Assembly (NCBI GenBank): GCA_014529385.2 | Contig: CM043944.1 | Coordinates: forward strand, 58,514,268 to 58,578,267 | Length of the DNA stretch: 64,000 nt | Direction: 5' to 3' | DNA from: Adiantum capillus-veneris | Taxonomy: Eukaryota > Streptophyta > Polypodiopsida > Polypodiales > Pteridaceae | In this document: positions 12,501-22,990 of the stretch, piece after piece | Layout: the number at the start of each line of letters is the position of its first letter | Numbering within the stretch: position 1 is the stretch's first letter | Position numbers and translations under genes: made by a program | Notes under the pieces: model-generated | Told to the model about the DNA's origin: nothing | What the model saw: only the letters and a program-made list of their open reading frames with translations | Database searches by the model: none

Positions 12501-13739
12501 CGAACTGCTTTTCTTGATGGTGACTTGGAAGAGGAAATTTATATGGAACAACCAGAAGGGTTTGTTATTCCAGGTAAAGAAGACCTTGTTGCTCAACTCC
12601 ATAAGGCACTATATGGTCTCAAACAAGCTTCGCGAGCCTGGTATACAAAATTTGATCTTTTTCTCACCTCTAAAGGATTCATCTCTTGCTCGTCAGACCC
12701 CAACTTATACATAAAACGCCAAGGTAGCAGTTTTGTGATTCTTGCTCTTTATGTGGATGATACCATCTTTGTTTCCAATGATTTGGGATTTCTTCAGCAA
12801 GTGAAAAAGTTATTGTCTTCTGCATTTGATATGGTGGATCTTGGAGAGATTCACTCGTGTCTTGGCATTCAAATCCAACGGAACCGTACAAAAGGTATTT
12901 TATTCCTTCGACAGTCAAAGTTTATTGCAGATACTATTCAAAAATTTGGTATGGAATCTGCACATTCAGCCAACACACCTTGTCTTGCAAGCTCTACGAA
13001 GAACACTTCTGACAATGGCGGTCAACTTGTCACAAATCAACCTTATGCTAACTTGATTGGATGTCTTCAGTTTGTTGGCATGAACACTCGTCCTGATACT
13101 CTGTTTGCTGCTAATTATCTTGGACAACATCTTGCATGTCCTTCTCTTAAGCATTGGTCTGCTGCAAAGCGTGTGTTGAAATACTTGAAAGGCACTACAG
13201 ATTTTGGTTTAGTCTATCGACGACAACTCACATCGGATTCTATACAATCTCTTTCTGTTTTGGGTTACACAGATGCATACTGGGCAAGCTCACATTTATC
13301 TATGCGATCTACTAGTGGAAATTGCTTCTTTATAAATGGTTGTCTTGTTTCTTGGACTAGCAAGAAACAACGTTGTGTTGCAGTTTCTACGACGGAGTCA
13401 GAATATGTTGCGGCATCACTTGCAGCTCGTGAGTTGATTTGGCTTCAACAAATGCTGGTTGATATTGGTCACTCTCCTCTTTCTAGCACACCCTTGCGGT
13501 GTGACAACCAAAGTGCTATTAGTCTTGCAAAAGACTATGTTCAACATAATAAGTCAAAGCACATTGCTGTCCATTATCATTATGTCAGGTATGAAGTACG
13601 CAAAGGAACCATTATGGTTGAACACTGTCCAAGTGACCAGATGATTGTAGACATTTTGACCAAAGGCCTCAACGAGTCACGTTTCATCCTCTTGCGCTCG
13701 GAGCTTGGAGTTTCTTCGACCTCACTCTTTCTAGATTAG
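9552..13739 (+). pseudogene. copia-1 gag-pol polyprotein with five nonsense codons
   Basis: One frame throughout, no frameshift. Gag from ATG 9552 (the frame is open back to 9261, but that leader is hydrophobic and not gag-like). Two CX2CX4HX4C zinc knuckles lie at 10365-10406 and 10485-10526. Protease DSGAT at 10671. GAG-pre-integrase H-H-C-C near 11060-11180. Integrase D at 11256, D at 11442, E at 11550 (D-35-E). RT starts near 12180, with YVDD at 12750-12761. RNase H runs about 13260-13660. Stops: TAG 10182, TAG 10833, TGA 10935, TGA 11784, TGA 12444. Each is explained by C-to-T in CAG or CGA. In intact form it would encode capsid and enzymes for reverse transcription and integration; this copy can only act through complementation. 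Confidence 0.93.
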
Positions 13740-13989
13740 CTTCTTTGCTACTGTAATAGCTTTGTACATATGACATTGTAATCTTTTAGGTACCATCCAC
13801 TATGCACACTCCACATTTGCACATTGTGATCTCTAAGTCACTTGAATATTTGTACATAGATGCACAATTCACTTTCATATCATCATCGCTGGTTCATATT
13901 TTCACATTGTATAGGGGCTTGGGTTTTTCCCTTGAACTCCCCAAGGGTTTTTTTTCATCCAAAGCTAGAGACCTTTGTTTGAGTAGGGG
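13740..13989 (+). other. copia-1 3' untranslated region and purine run
   Basis: 250 bases between the pol stop and the 3' LTR with no gene. It ends in GAGTAGGGG directly before the LTR start, a short PPT. Confidence 0.6.
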
Positions 13990-14132
13990 TGTTGAAGCTA
14001 TATATGGCTCACTCTACTCAACTTGGTCTCACCTATATATTTGTATCTTGTCCTCAATATGAATCAGTCTTCGGGAGCGTATATGGTGTGTCTCTTGTCT
14101 CGTCTCTCTCTCTTTCTCTCTACATCTCAACA
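13990..14132 (+). repeat. copia-1 3' LTR
   Basis: 143 bp, TGTTGAAGC...CTCAACA, differing from the 5' LTR at the sixth base (A for G) and in CTTCGGG for CTTTGGG. Followed by the TSD GAGAC. Confidence 0.95.
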
Positions 14133-14646
14133 GAGACAACCTCAATTTCTGCCCTCTACCAAAGATGAGGACATGGAAAGCCTAAGAGCTGTTGTAGAGA
14201 AGCCAACCCTCTTGGCTCAATTACCCAAAGCTTCCAGGCTTGAAGGCAGGCGAGAGAATGAGTGAGAAATACATGGTGAAAACCCTAATGGGCGCCATCA
14301 AATTGTTCACTAGCTCGCCTAACCTATCTTGCATCATGCTGAGAAAAATATGTAAAACCCTTTTGGCAGTCTTTGAGACCTTCAAACCAGGCTAGGCGAC
14401 AGACAGTTTCTTTTTCTTTCAAGATACATACAGATGTGCATACGATCTGTCTGCTCAGCCCTCTCACGAGGTGATACATGCACTATATCAGAGGATTATG
14501 TTTTTGCCTTCTTATCACCTCCAGGCCTTTGAGGAAGCCTTCTACACCGGCTTCTTCACCATCAACATAGATATATTTGGCCCGACGTTACTCGCCCAGC
14601 ATGCGCGATATGAGTCCCTTCTAAAGATGCACGAAAGCCTACATTA
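14133..14646 (+). pseudogene. ORF-X of element T, C-terminal part after copia-1
   Basis: Removing copia-1 and one GAGAC copy lets the frame of the upstream half continue here (VIRD then NLNFCPLP). After a stop and frame change near 14200 an open reading (about 14280-14646, containing YQRIMFLPSYHL and EEAFYTGFF) runs almost to the PPT. It is the C-terminal end of the unrecognised ORF-X. That coding reaches the PPT shows ORF-X was the last gene of element T. Confidence 0.5.
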
Positions 14647-14686
14647 AAGAAGCAGCTCAACTGCCATGTCGGGGACGACATGAACT

Positions 14687-14699
14687 AGGAGGGGGGGAG
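14687..14699 (+). other. Polypurine tract of element T
   Basis: AGGAGGGGGGGAG lies directly before the TGTTAGCAAC start of the LTR, the normal position of a plus-strand primer. Confidence 0.8.
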
Positions 14700-15623
14700 T
14701 GTTAGCAACTAGATACACCCTACGAAGAATGATTGCTCGGTGGAATATTATTTTTTATAATTATTCTTTAATTGAGAAAACCCGTCATTTCACCTTTGTA
14801 AATAGTGAGGCTTACAAAAGTTTCCAGATTGTATCCCATTTTTGACATTTAGATTGAGTAGATGGTTAATTGGAACATTAGGGTTTGAGATTGTAAGGTA
14901 TTTATACCACTTTTGACCTTAATGAAAAAAACCTTTGTCATTTTTAAAAAGTTTTGTCTATTAGTGAGCGTACTCTGTACGAGAGAGAGTGAGAGTTTCA
15001 TCTTGACGCTACGCGCACACCGGTGGTCGGAATTGAGTGTGGAGAAGTGAAGCATGTTGCCCCCGACGAGAGCTACGCGCTAATACCTACATTTTGGGTG
15101 TACGATCTGGTTTTGTGAACTCGACCGACGAGCTACATCTGGTGATTCGGTGAACATACGTTGTCTATTTTTGCATTTCAGCACATCCACGCATTCGCAT
15201 CGAGTAGATCTACACATTAGGCACTTTAGTTTTCGAAAACGACGACCTGAAAATCTTGACCAGACATGCTACGTGATTTTGTACCACGTGTTTAGGATTG
15301 GGATTTTGGTTCATGGACCTTAGGGAGTGTGACCTATTGGTGTTAGTAGGGTCTCCTTCAAGTTTTGTGGCGTTTCGAGGATGTTTAATGGGTATTTGGC
15401 TCTTGGAAGCGTTGCAGGAAATCTCCTCTTAGGCACTCCTGAAGGTTGTAGCTTAGACATTGGGTAGATACCTCTGTAGGAAGTAGTCAAGAGTCGTTTG
15501 AGTGTATGTTGACACCCTATGCTTGGTTCCACGCGCCTGTGGGTTGAGCTTCGTCCTTAGCTGACAAATCTTGTTAGGTGAGTTCTCCTTGTGCTCACGT
15601 CCGTCACGGCGTATCCGCCAACA
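14700..15623 (+). repeat. 3' LTR of element T
   Basis: 924 bp from TGTTAGCAAC to CGCCAACA. A TATTTATA block near 14900 is a possible TATA box. The partner 5' LTR is not in the window, so the boundaries rest on the PPT and on the switch to family-B LTR sequence at 15624. The following bases ATTAA are the expected position of the target duplication. Confidence 0.75.
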
Positions 15624-15711
15624 ATTAATAATAATCATTAATCAGGTGTGCTTCAATTAATCTTGATGTGCATCTTCCTGGTATCTTTCTTAGCATGGGA
15701 GCACAGTTGCA
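15624..15711 (-). repeat. Family B 3' LTR stub, copy A
   Basis: On the minus strand it begins TGCAACTGTGCTCCCATG, preceded by a GGGGG-containing purine run, and matches the start of the 3' LTR of copy B (48114). It stops at the end of element T's LTR, so T inserted into it. Confidence 0.75.
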
Positions 15712-16289
15712 CAACATCCACCCCCTATGAACCTGCATAGCCTCCTCTAGTATATGCCAAATGCACTTGAATTTGCATCTGCTATAGGTACCTTAATCTC
15801 TTTTCCATCATCAAACTCACGTAGCTGATAAACATATGAAAAATAAAATGAGGCTTATGCCCTATCATCAATGTTCTAGCTTAATCATTAGGTAGATCCC
15901 CATCAAAAATCTTTGAACCATATTTGCAGTATCTCCAAAGTATTCAATTATGGAAAAACTATTTAGTGAACCCCGCCAGACTCAAGTGCTCTAGTTAATG
16001 ATGCACATGTCTTGACCATCAAGATTGCTTTACAGAACCTTGTCAAGCTCAAGTATGTCTTACTCTGTCTGCACATGGAATGGTCGTCAAGTCCTTTACT
16101 TTAAATTTTAGTAGCAGAACCAGCTCAAAATATGTGAAGATACTTCATCAATTTTCCAAATAAGTCAATTGAAAGCTAGCCATGTAAGCTTATTGACTGC
16201 ATAACCAAAACTCGCCTGATAGCATAAATTTAGAAAACAAAACATTGTACCATGCAACCTGCTACAACGGATAACTGGTACTCTTCAAA

Positions 16290-18237
16290 TCTACAACTTG
16301 CACTTTAGTACCCCCCAAGATCAAATGGGATAATAAGTAATTGCCCACACACTAGAGAATCATAATATCCACATGAAAATACAATTCTTATATCAGTCAA
16401 CATCAAGAATTTTTGGTGCAAATATGTTACCCCTGGTTCAAATAGCACATAACTACTATGCATACTTAATAGTATCCATCCATATTGAATCTGCTTATGA
16501 ATATCCTTAGAATATCCTGGATCAAACACCATTGAGATCACATAGACTTGATGGACTCCAAAATACATTAGAGCTTCACCTGAAAAATAGTGCAACACCA
16601 CATGCCGTGAACTTGTGGCATCTTAAGCTCGTTACCAGAAAGCGTTAAAGAATTATGACTCCCATTTACTAGTAGCCAAGACGTCACGAACATAAGCATC
16701 ATTGGGAATATCATCCAAATCTAGACATATTTGACACATTTTTCAAGGAAATGAAAAACCCTGTGCACTTTTTGCAGTATCAATGATGATTTAACATCAT
16801 CACCTCTCTATCTTCATAGCCATCACAAAAAACCTTCAAAATCTTTAGACCTATATCATTAAAGGAATTTTTACTTGTTGGGGTTTCAACTTGATCATGG
16901 AAAATTAGCTTCATTCTGTAGATCTCCATCCATAGCATCCTCAGGAAAATCACTCTTCAGAATATCAACATTCATAAAAGAGGTAGTAGTTATCTCCTCT
17001 TGCAGCCCATGTACAAGCATAGACGTAAAATCCCCGTCAATAACCTGTTCACAATCAACATGATATAGGCAATCTTCATACTCATCAATATCATCCTTTG
17101 TTTCCTCATTTTCACCCATGTTAGCTAGCAATCCATGATATCAATGTAAAGGATCATCTGACACCCCCTCTAAAGAGGTACGTGCATCAGAAAGCTCTTC
17201 CATACTGTTATAATCATCTCGTTCAAATCTAGTCAGGAAATCATTGATTATGGCATCTTTTGCTGTGATAACAACATCTACAAATATATTGTTAGTATAA
17301 ATCATAAGCTCATTGTCATTCTCAAGCTCATCCTGTGGTGGGTCCACAATCTTGTTTACTTCATCAGCTACTCTTTATATAATAGCTTTATTTATGTAGT
17401 CATCTGCAGCAAACATGTTTTCCTGCTCGGCTATAGTACTGATAGTTTTAATAATATCCAATACAGGCTCATCAAATTGATAATATCCTTCAGAATAACC
17501 CATGTCAAGGTCAACAGCTTGTGAACCACTTGATGTACAGTCTATGTCTTCACTGGAACCATTATTGGAGGTAGTTTCCATGCTAGCAGTCTTTGGAAAT
17601 AAGTCATATAGTTCTGTTTCAGCATTAAATTCATCGTTTATCTTTTCTAGGTTGCTCAAAATATGCTCCTCTGAAACTAAATCTTTTACTTCCAATTAAG
17701 CATTTCCTTTGTCTTTTATTCTTGCAAAAATATTCTTCTAGAATTGATCGTAATTAAAGAATTGCATGTGATCCCCTTCATCTTTAGTGAAAATAATTTG
17801 GCTTTGTTTAGTAATCTCCTTTATTTCTAGATCTAGAATCCTTGAGCTTTCACAAAATTTGCAAAATAGTCCCAATGTGTGGGATATGCTTCTGTCGGTT
17901 CTTGAACCTGCTTTTTAAAATCTGAGTTTACAAACTATTAAAAAGATGCAATCATTTGATTTTTTGGAACATTTCGGCTCTTTATCTTCGCTTTATCACA
18001 TGCAATAAAACCTTATGGATCATATCCTTGAAAATTGCAATACTGCTCCCATATAGCATCATGTGGCATCTCTAATGCATCATCAATTTTATTTTTTATC
18101 TACATGGATTTCTCTTCTTGTAGACATCCCTAAACTAATTCTAGCATTTGTGGCAAATATGCAACTACTTGATTTTTATCAAATCCATTGAAACTGTAAT
18201 CTTCAATAAATTGCTTCAACTGTTCTGGCATCTCCAT
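16290..18237 (-). pseudogene. Family B acidic ORF, copy A (unknown function)
   Basis: Starts at minus ATG 18237 (MEMPEQLKQF), 31 bases after the PBS region, same start as copy B. The protein is strongly acidic (many D, E, with blocks such as SEEHILSN, EDIDC, DEYEDCLYHVDC, TSMLVHGLQEE) and has a cysteine-containing hydrophobic C-terminal part (FSCGYYDSLVCGQ). Stops and frameshifts interrupt it. The two copies keep the amino-acid sequence better than silent sites seem to, and TAG here after MLELV corresponds to CAG in copy B. No domain recognised; not gag or pol by any motif I can see. Confidence 0.5.
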
Positions 18238-18267
18238 CTTTACCTCCCACCCCGGCTTGGTTTCGCA

Positions 18268-18281
18268 TGGGGTTCACCAAA
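18268..18281 (-). other. Family B primer binding site, copy A
   Basis: Minus-strand TTTGGTGAACCCC follows the LTR end CAAACA after two bases. Copy B has TTTGGTGAACCCG at the same place. A tRNA primer is implied; I cannot name which tRNA. Confidence 0.6.
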
Positions 18282-18902
18282 GATGTTTGGGGATATGTGT
18301 TCAAAACATGAGTCGGGTAGGCTCCGGGCCTCTGGCTGTGAGAGGTGTGACAGAGAGAGAATAGCAGACACTGAAAGCTCTGGAAATCACCTTGATCATC
18401 AAATAATTGAGTTATAACTTTGAGTATAGCTTAATCCTTAGACAAGGTAGACTGTTAACAACATTGTCACTTGAATTTTTTGAAAACTATAAGTTTAAGG
18501 GGATTAATGACTATAAGATGATTAATCAATTTTAAGTTGATGACGGTGATAATTTTCCTCCATGTCGGTCTTCTCGCTTTAATTGCCTCTTGGATTTTGA
18601 AATTTTTTTTTTTTAATGTCGATCTTCCCCTGCTTTAATAGCGCTCAAGGGTTCTTTGAAGTTCCACTCTGTATGACCTGCTTCACCCCCTAAGAAGTCT
18701 TCAAAACCACCTCTCTGATTGTCGTCAAGAGCTCTCAAAACTTTCTTTAATTGCCTTGCTTTGCTCGGTCAAGAATCTTTCGAAGCTACTTTTAGAGAGA
18801 TAATCCCTTGAATCCCTCCCTTTAATCACCCCTTGCAAGCCTCGAGATTCATCCCTTCCTCCGCATGCTTTGCAATCCCTTGAATTGCACGCTCTTACCC
18901 TG

Positions 18903-18906
<4 letters not shown>

Positions 18907-18963
<57 letters not shown>

Positions 18964-18965
18964 TA
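18907..18965. repeat. (GA)n microsatellite
   Basis: About 29 GA units with one GG interruption, within the family B LTR; the corresponding place in copy B carries a shorter CT tract near 44791-44955. Confidence 0.95.
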
Positions 18966-20544
18966 GAGAGCTTGAATACGATTTGTCTCTCCTCCCTTCC
19001 GAACTCCCATATCCCCTCCTCGACTTCGCCTCCCCTCCTTCATTCTTTTTGTTCATTCTTTGCTTCATGCAAGCCTCTTCTTCTTCCTCGCTTAACCACA
19101 AAACTCTCCTCTTTTTCTTGCTTCGATTTGATTTGGCTCTCCTCCCTTCTGAGCCCTTCCCTTCTTCTCGTTGACTTTACCTAATCTTGTTTGTTGCCTT
19201 TGTCTGAGCTCTCCTAGCTTGACCTTGATGCACCTCTCGTTCTCCTCCCTCTTGCAATAACCCCCAACTCCCTTAAAATAGGCCACTTTTGCCTCCCTAA
19301 GAAATGACCGTTCTCTTGTTTCTAGGGGCGCATGAAACTTAATCGATGATGTGGGAGCCGTCGTATTTGCACCGCCAAATGCGACGGGAACAGTGCCAAA
19401 AATCATCTCTATGGCCTGCTCTCCAAGTTCCGTTCAATTGCTGCCATCACCCGAGCCGTTCAATGGCCTACGTGACCTCGTCTTGCCTTTGAAGCCCTAC
19501 CACACCATTTTCTCCACACCATTGCCCCCATTTTCTTCCCCTTTCCCACTCATTTCCCCCCCTTCGGGCGGCCTTACTTTGTTTATATTGGGCGGACACC
19601 TTTTCAGGTTATGGGCGGGCATATCTCTTGCAGTGGCCCACATTTGGTTACATGTTGACCAAGGCAATGATAGGAACTCCGTGTGGGACACCACATTAAT
19701 ATGCACACATCGACCAAGGCCTCCTCAAGGCTTTCATTAGCCCTTGATTGACCATATCATCGTGAATTTTGTTTCCCCTATCAGTGTCTCCTGCGCTTCA
19801 GATGCAAGTACAAGTGATTGGGTTTGGAGCAAGGCATTCCCTTAGCATTTGGTTAATTTCGTTGGAGCTTTCTTCCCACACCTAGACTAGGTATATCTTA
19901 CAATCATTGTTCTGCATAAGATGACATTCTGAACAAACCTCACCGTTAGTCATTGTCACCCAATTCAAGCATTAATTTCTTACAGCTTTGGACTCCGATT
20001 GGCAATCTGTAAATTTCTTTAGCCTTCACTCATCACATAGTCTCCATACAAACCCTTGCTAGGATGTAAAATTCCTAGATGGCACACCGATCGAGGCTAT
20101 CGACTTGGCACGGAACTGTCCCCTGTGGAAATTTATTATGTCGATATCTTGGTACGGCGTAACTTCGATTGCTGATCCAAAAAAACCAACGTGCTCCACA
20201 AGGTGAGCACTTTAGGCCCATGCATTCACTTCATTTCTGTCCCCTCAGATGCAGTTTCCCAATTTGGTACGAATTTGCATCAACTCAAACTTAAAACTGG
20301 CATAACTTCCTCACCCTTGCTCCAATGGACGAGCCAAAAAGACAAGCCAGTAGAGCAATTCAAGAAAAATAGTTCAAGACCATAATCCCCCATCTGTAAT
20401 CACTTCAAGCACACTCGTTTTTTAGCATCATTAAGGAATATGTTGGCCCTTTAAAGCCGCATCTGGCATACATTACCCATAAAACTAGCTTGCTAGCAAC
20501 CCCTGAACACTGATCAATCATCAGGTAAGATTCAATTAAACTTG

Positions 20545-21592
20545 CATTAGAAAATTTCGGAGGTCATTTGGAGGGCCTTGTAAGAAATTGTATTTCTTTC
20601 TCTAGAAACTTTTTTAAAAAATGCACTTGCACCTTGTGAGTACGTCCAAAAGAACAACCAGACACTCTAAAAAGTAGATTTATATTCCCAATCGTCCTTG
20701 AAAACGGTCACTTTTTTTTTTAATGCGAGCGTCTTTTTCAGGAGGCAGGTGTGGCGCATTCAATGCAGCTTACGTCATCACTAGAACTTGAAAAGTCACA
20801 AACTGTCAAATAGTGATAGATTTTGAGGCTTTTGACACCACCAATGCCTCTGGAACGCCAAAATACCCTAAAAACGAATGTCTACTAGTCTGGTTCCGAC
20901 ATCCGGAGAGGCAAAACATGTCAAAAAACCCCAAAAAATGGGCTTTTTTCTTAAGGCGCGCGAGGAGGCATTCTAAAATTCTAGAATGCCCCCCTGCGCG
21001 CCGTTAGTACAAAGCTTCTTTTAGTGGTTTTTGGACACTTATCTTTCAAGAAAACCCTTTATAGAGGTTTTTTGACATTTTCCTCTCAAAAAGCTCCCTA
21101 AAAAGAGAAAAAAAAGGGGCTTTTTACTAACGGCGCGCAAAGAGGCATTCCAAAATTTTGGAATGCCCCTCGCGCACCGTTAGTAAAATGTTTTTTTAGG
21201 GGTTTTTGACATTTTTTTCCTCTTTGGATGTCGGAGCGAGACAATTAGACATTCATTTCTAGGATATTTGGGCATTCCGGACGCATTGACAATATCAAAA
21301 GTTTCAAAATCTTCCACCACTTGATAGTTTTGTGACTTTTTGAGTTCCAGTGATGACGTAAGCCGTATTAAATGCACCGCATCTACCTTCTAAAAAGGTG
21401 ATCGCATTAAATGAAAGAGAGTGATCGTCTTCAAGGACCACTAGATTATTAAATGAGGAGAGGGACACCTTTTATATTTTTGTTAATATCAATCTATTTT
21501 TCTATGTAGGGTAGGCTCTTCTCTCATTGGAGGAGCTTATTTTCCTCTCTCTTCCAAAAGGCCCTCCAAAAGACCTCTGAAATCTCCTAATG
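20545..21592. mobile_element. Foldback/TIR element with nested palindromes
   Basis: 1048-bp insertion in the B LTR relative to the uninterrupted copy at 26640-26670. Ends are inverted: left CATTAGAAAATTTCGGAGG, and the right end read on the minus strand is CATTAGGAGATTTCAGAGG; similarity continues through about 400 bases of each arm (for example the CTTGAAAAGTCACAAACTG region near 20790 against 21330-21350 inverted). The centre holds two GC-rich palindromes, 20955-21002 and 21127-21183. No ORF of note. No clear target duplication is seen. Confidence 0.8.
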
Positions 21593-21646
21593 ATGTGCAT
21601 CTTCCTGGTATCTTTCTTGACATGGGAGTGGAGATGGACAACTACG

Positions 21647-22990
21647 TGATCATAAACGCATCATGTGCATACGACAGTGTGTTAAACATAATAAAATAAT
21701 CATGGGGAAACTTCATACGTACTCGGTTAATCCATACATGCGCTTGTATACAAAAAAAACAATCACCTAGAGCGTGACTACTCAAAAAAACCACTAGAGA
21801 GAGAGATGATGATGGCTATGGAATTTAGAGATTCTCACCGTGCTTTAGAGTTGATTAGGGGTTGTCAAAAGTCTTCTTGCTTTTCCCAAGAGAGTGTGTG
21901 GAGAGCTACGTAGAGGTATTCACCACGAAAGCTTCCGGAGAGCGCGTACACCGTGAAACAAGAGAGGAGATAGTAAGCAAGTAAAGAGAGAATATCCTTC
22001 TTCTTCTTCTTCTTCTTCTTCTTCCTGTACACGAAAGAGAAGAGCTTATGGAGATGGTGATGAAGAGATTGCACCACTCTGTCTAATAGATACGTATAGC
22101 CTTGCAGTACTAGATGCAATAGACAACAGTGAAGCTTAAGCACTAACTGGTAATTTATAGGCACTGCAACAACCCAGAGTGATGCCGAAGCCAAAAAATA
22201 GCGCTAGATTTTGGGCCAGGAATAGCTGCAGCTTTTTGTGCAGTTTGCTAGAAACATGCCTTTACTTTTGGTGGTCAACTTTCTCACTGACCATCCAACT
22301 TTTAGAGTATCCGGCCAACTAATGGAACCTTAGCTAGACTATGTCGCACCGTAATGTCTGAACATAATTATGAATTTCCCGTACTATCCCGACGTATTTA
22401 AGATACCACTTTTTATCAAAGTAATTCCCATAAAAATCTCGTTTTGTGCATTTTTGCTCCGGGTGATCATTTTGAAATGCGATGGAGACTAAGATTAATA
22501 TTTTTATGTTGAGTTCATCCCTAAAAGCACATTGCTTTACAAAAACGCCAAAAAGAATAGATAGTGTAAAAGGCAAAAAAAAGAAATTTTGAACCACGGG
22601 TTTTCCTTGTCCACTGGAATAAGAAAGTGGACTTGCTTTTCACAAAAAAACACTAAAAATCATGAAAAGCTAAACATAGTGTGAAAGCACTCAAAAAGTA
22701 GATTTTTATAGAATTTAACCATAGCTACCCTGGAACACGTAGATTAAGGACCCGACCTTGCTTGTTGCAAAAAAAGCACCTAAAAGCATGAAAAAGCTAA
22801 AAATAATGGATTTTTCTAAAACTGAATCAAACATCCGTCTAACCTATTTGAACATGGAAACGACCAAGCTTTTTAGTTTAGAACCTTCGAATACTGTCAA
22901 TCAAGCATCTTAAATCGAAATTTGACAAAATAGATATTGAAAGATATTTTTCCTATTTTTAAAAGAGACCCAAAGATTGGGGATCTTAAA
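21647..22990 (-). repeat. Ty3/gypsy chromovirus 3' LTR, unit 1
   Basis: Orthologous to 26716-28080. On the minus strand it follows the PPT GTGTGGGAGGA; its first bases are TTTAAGATCC here against TGTAAGATCC in unit 2. It ends ...GATCA next to the B LTR. A (CTT)n run lies near 21990-22024. Confidence 0.85.

Larger units (their letters stand above)
8735..14132 (+). mobile_element. Full-length Ty1/copia retrotransposon (copia-1)
   Basis: Complete element of 5398 bp with two 143-bp LTRs (TGTTG...CAACA), a PBS matching initiator tRNA-Met right behind the 5' LTR, gag-pol in one frame, and a purine run before the 3' LTR. The 5-bp duplication GAGAC at 8730-8734 and 14133-14137 marks the insertion into ORF-X. 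LTRs differ at only two sites, both transitions, so the insertion is the youngest datable event here, yet coding carries five nonsense codons. Short LTRs and order PR-IN-RT-RH fit an Ale/Retrofit-like copia lineage. Confidence 0.95.
15624..21640 (-). mobile_element. Family B LTR element, copy A (interrupted)
   Basis: Minus-strand copy of the same element as 43410-51942. It comprises a 3' LTR stub (15624-15711, cut by element T), internal region with acidic ORF (15712-18268), PBS and 5' LTR (18284-21640, interrupted by a foldback element). Its structure is LTR-PBS-ORF-purine-LTR with no reverse transcriptase or integrase recognisable, so it is probably non-autonomous. Confidence 0.8.
18284..21640 (-). 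repeat. Family B 5' LTR, copy A (split by foldback element)
   Basis: LTR parts 18284-20544 and 21593-21640. Matches the 5' LTR of copy B in inverted orientation across blocks such as the region around 19860-20500. Contains the GA microsatellite at 18907-18965. The part above 19603 is also the start of the tandem duplication. Confidence 0.75.

Noticed and set aside
9552-13739. Stop codons TGA/TAG repaired by U-to-C RNA editing, as in fern or hornwort organelles
   Set aside because: The sequence is a nuclear-type retrotransposon; such editing is known for organelle transcripts. DNA-level decay is simpler.
18870-19184. ORFs across GA/CT tracts (also at 58467-58910 and 63422-63604)
   Set aside because: Dinucleotide repeats are open in several frames; peptides are RERE or LSLS runs without support.
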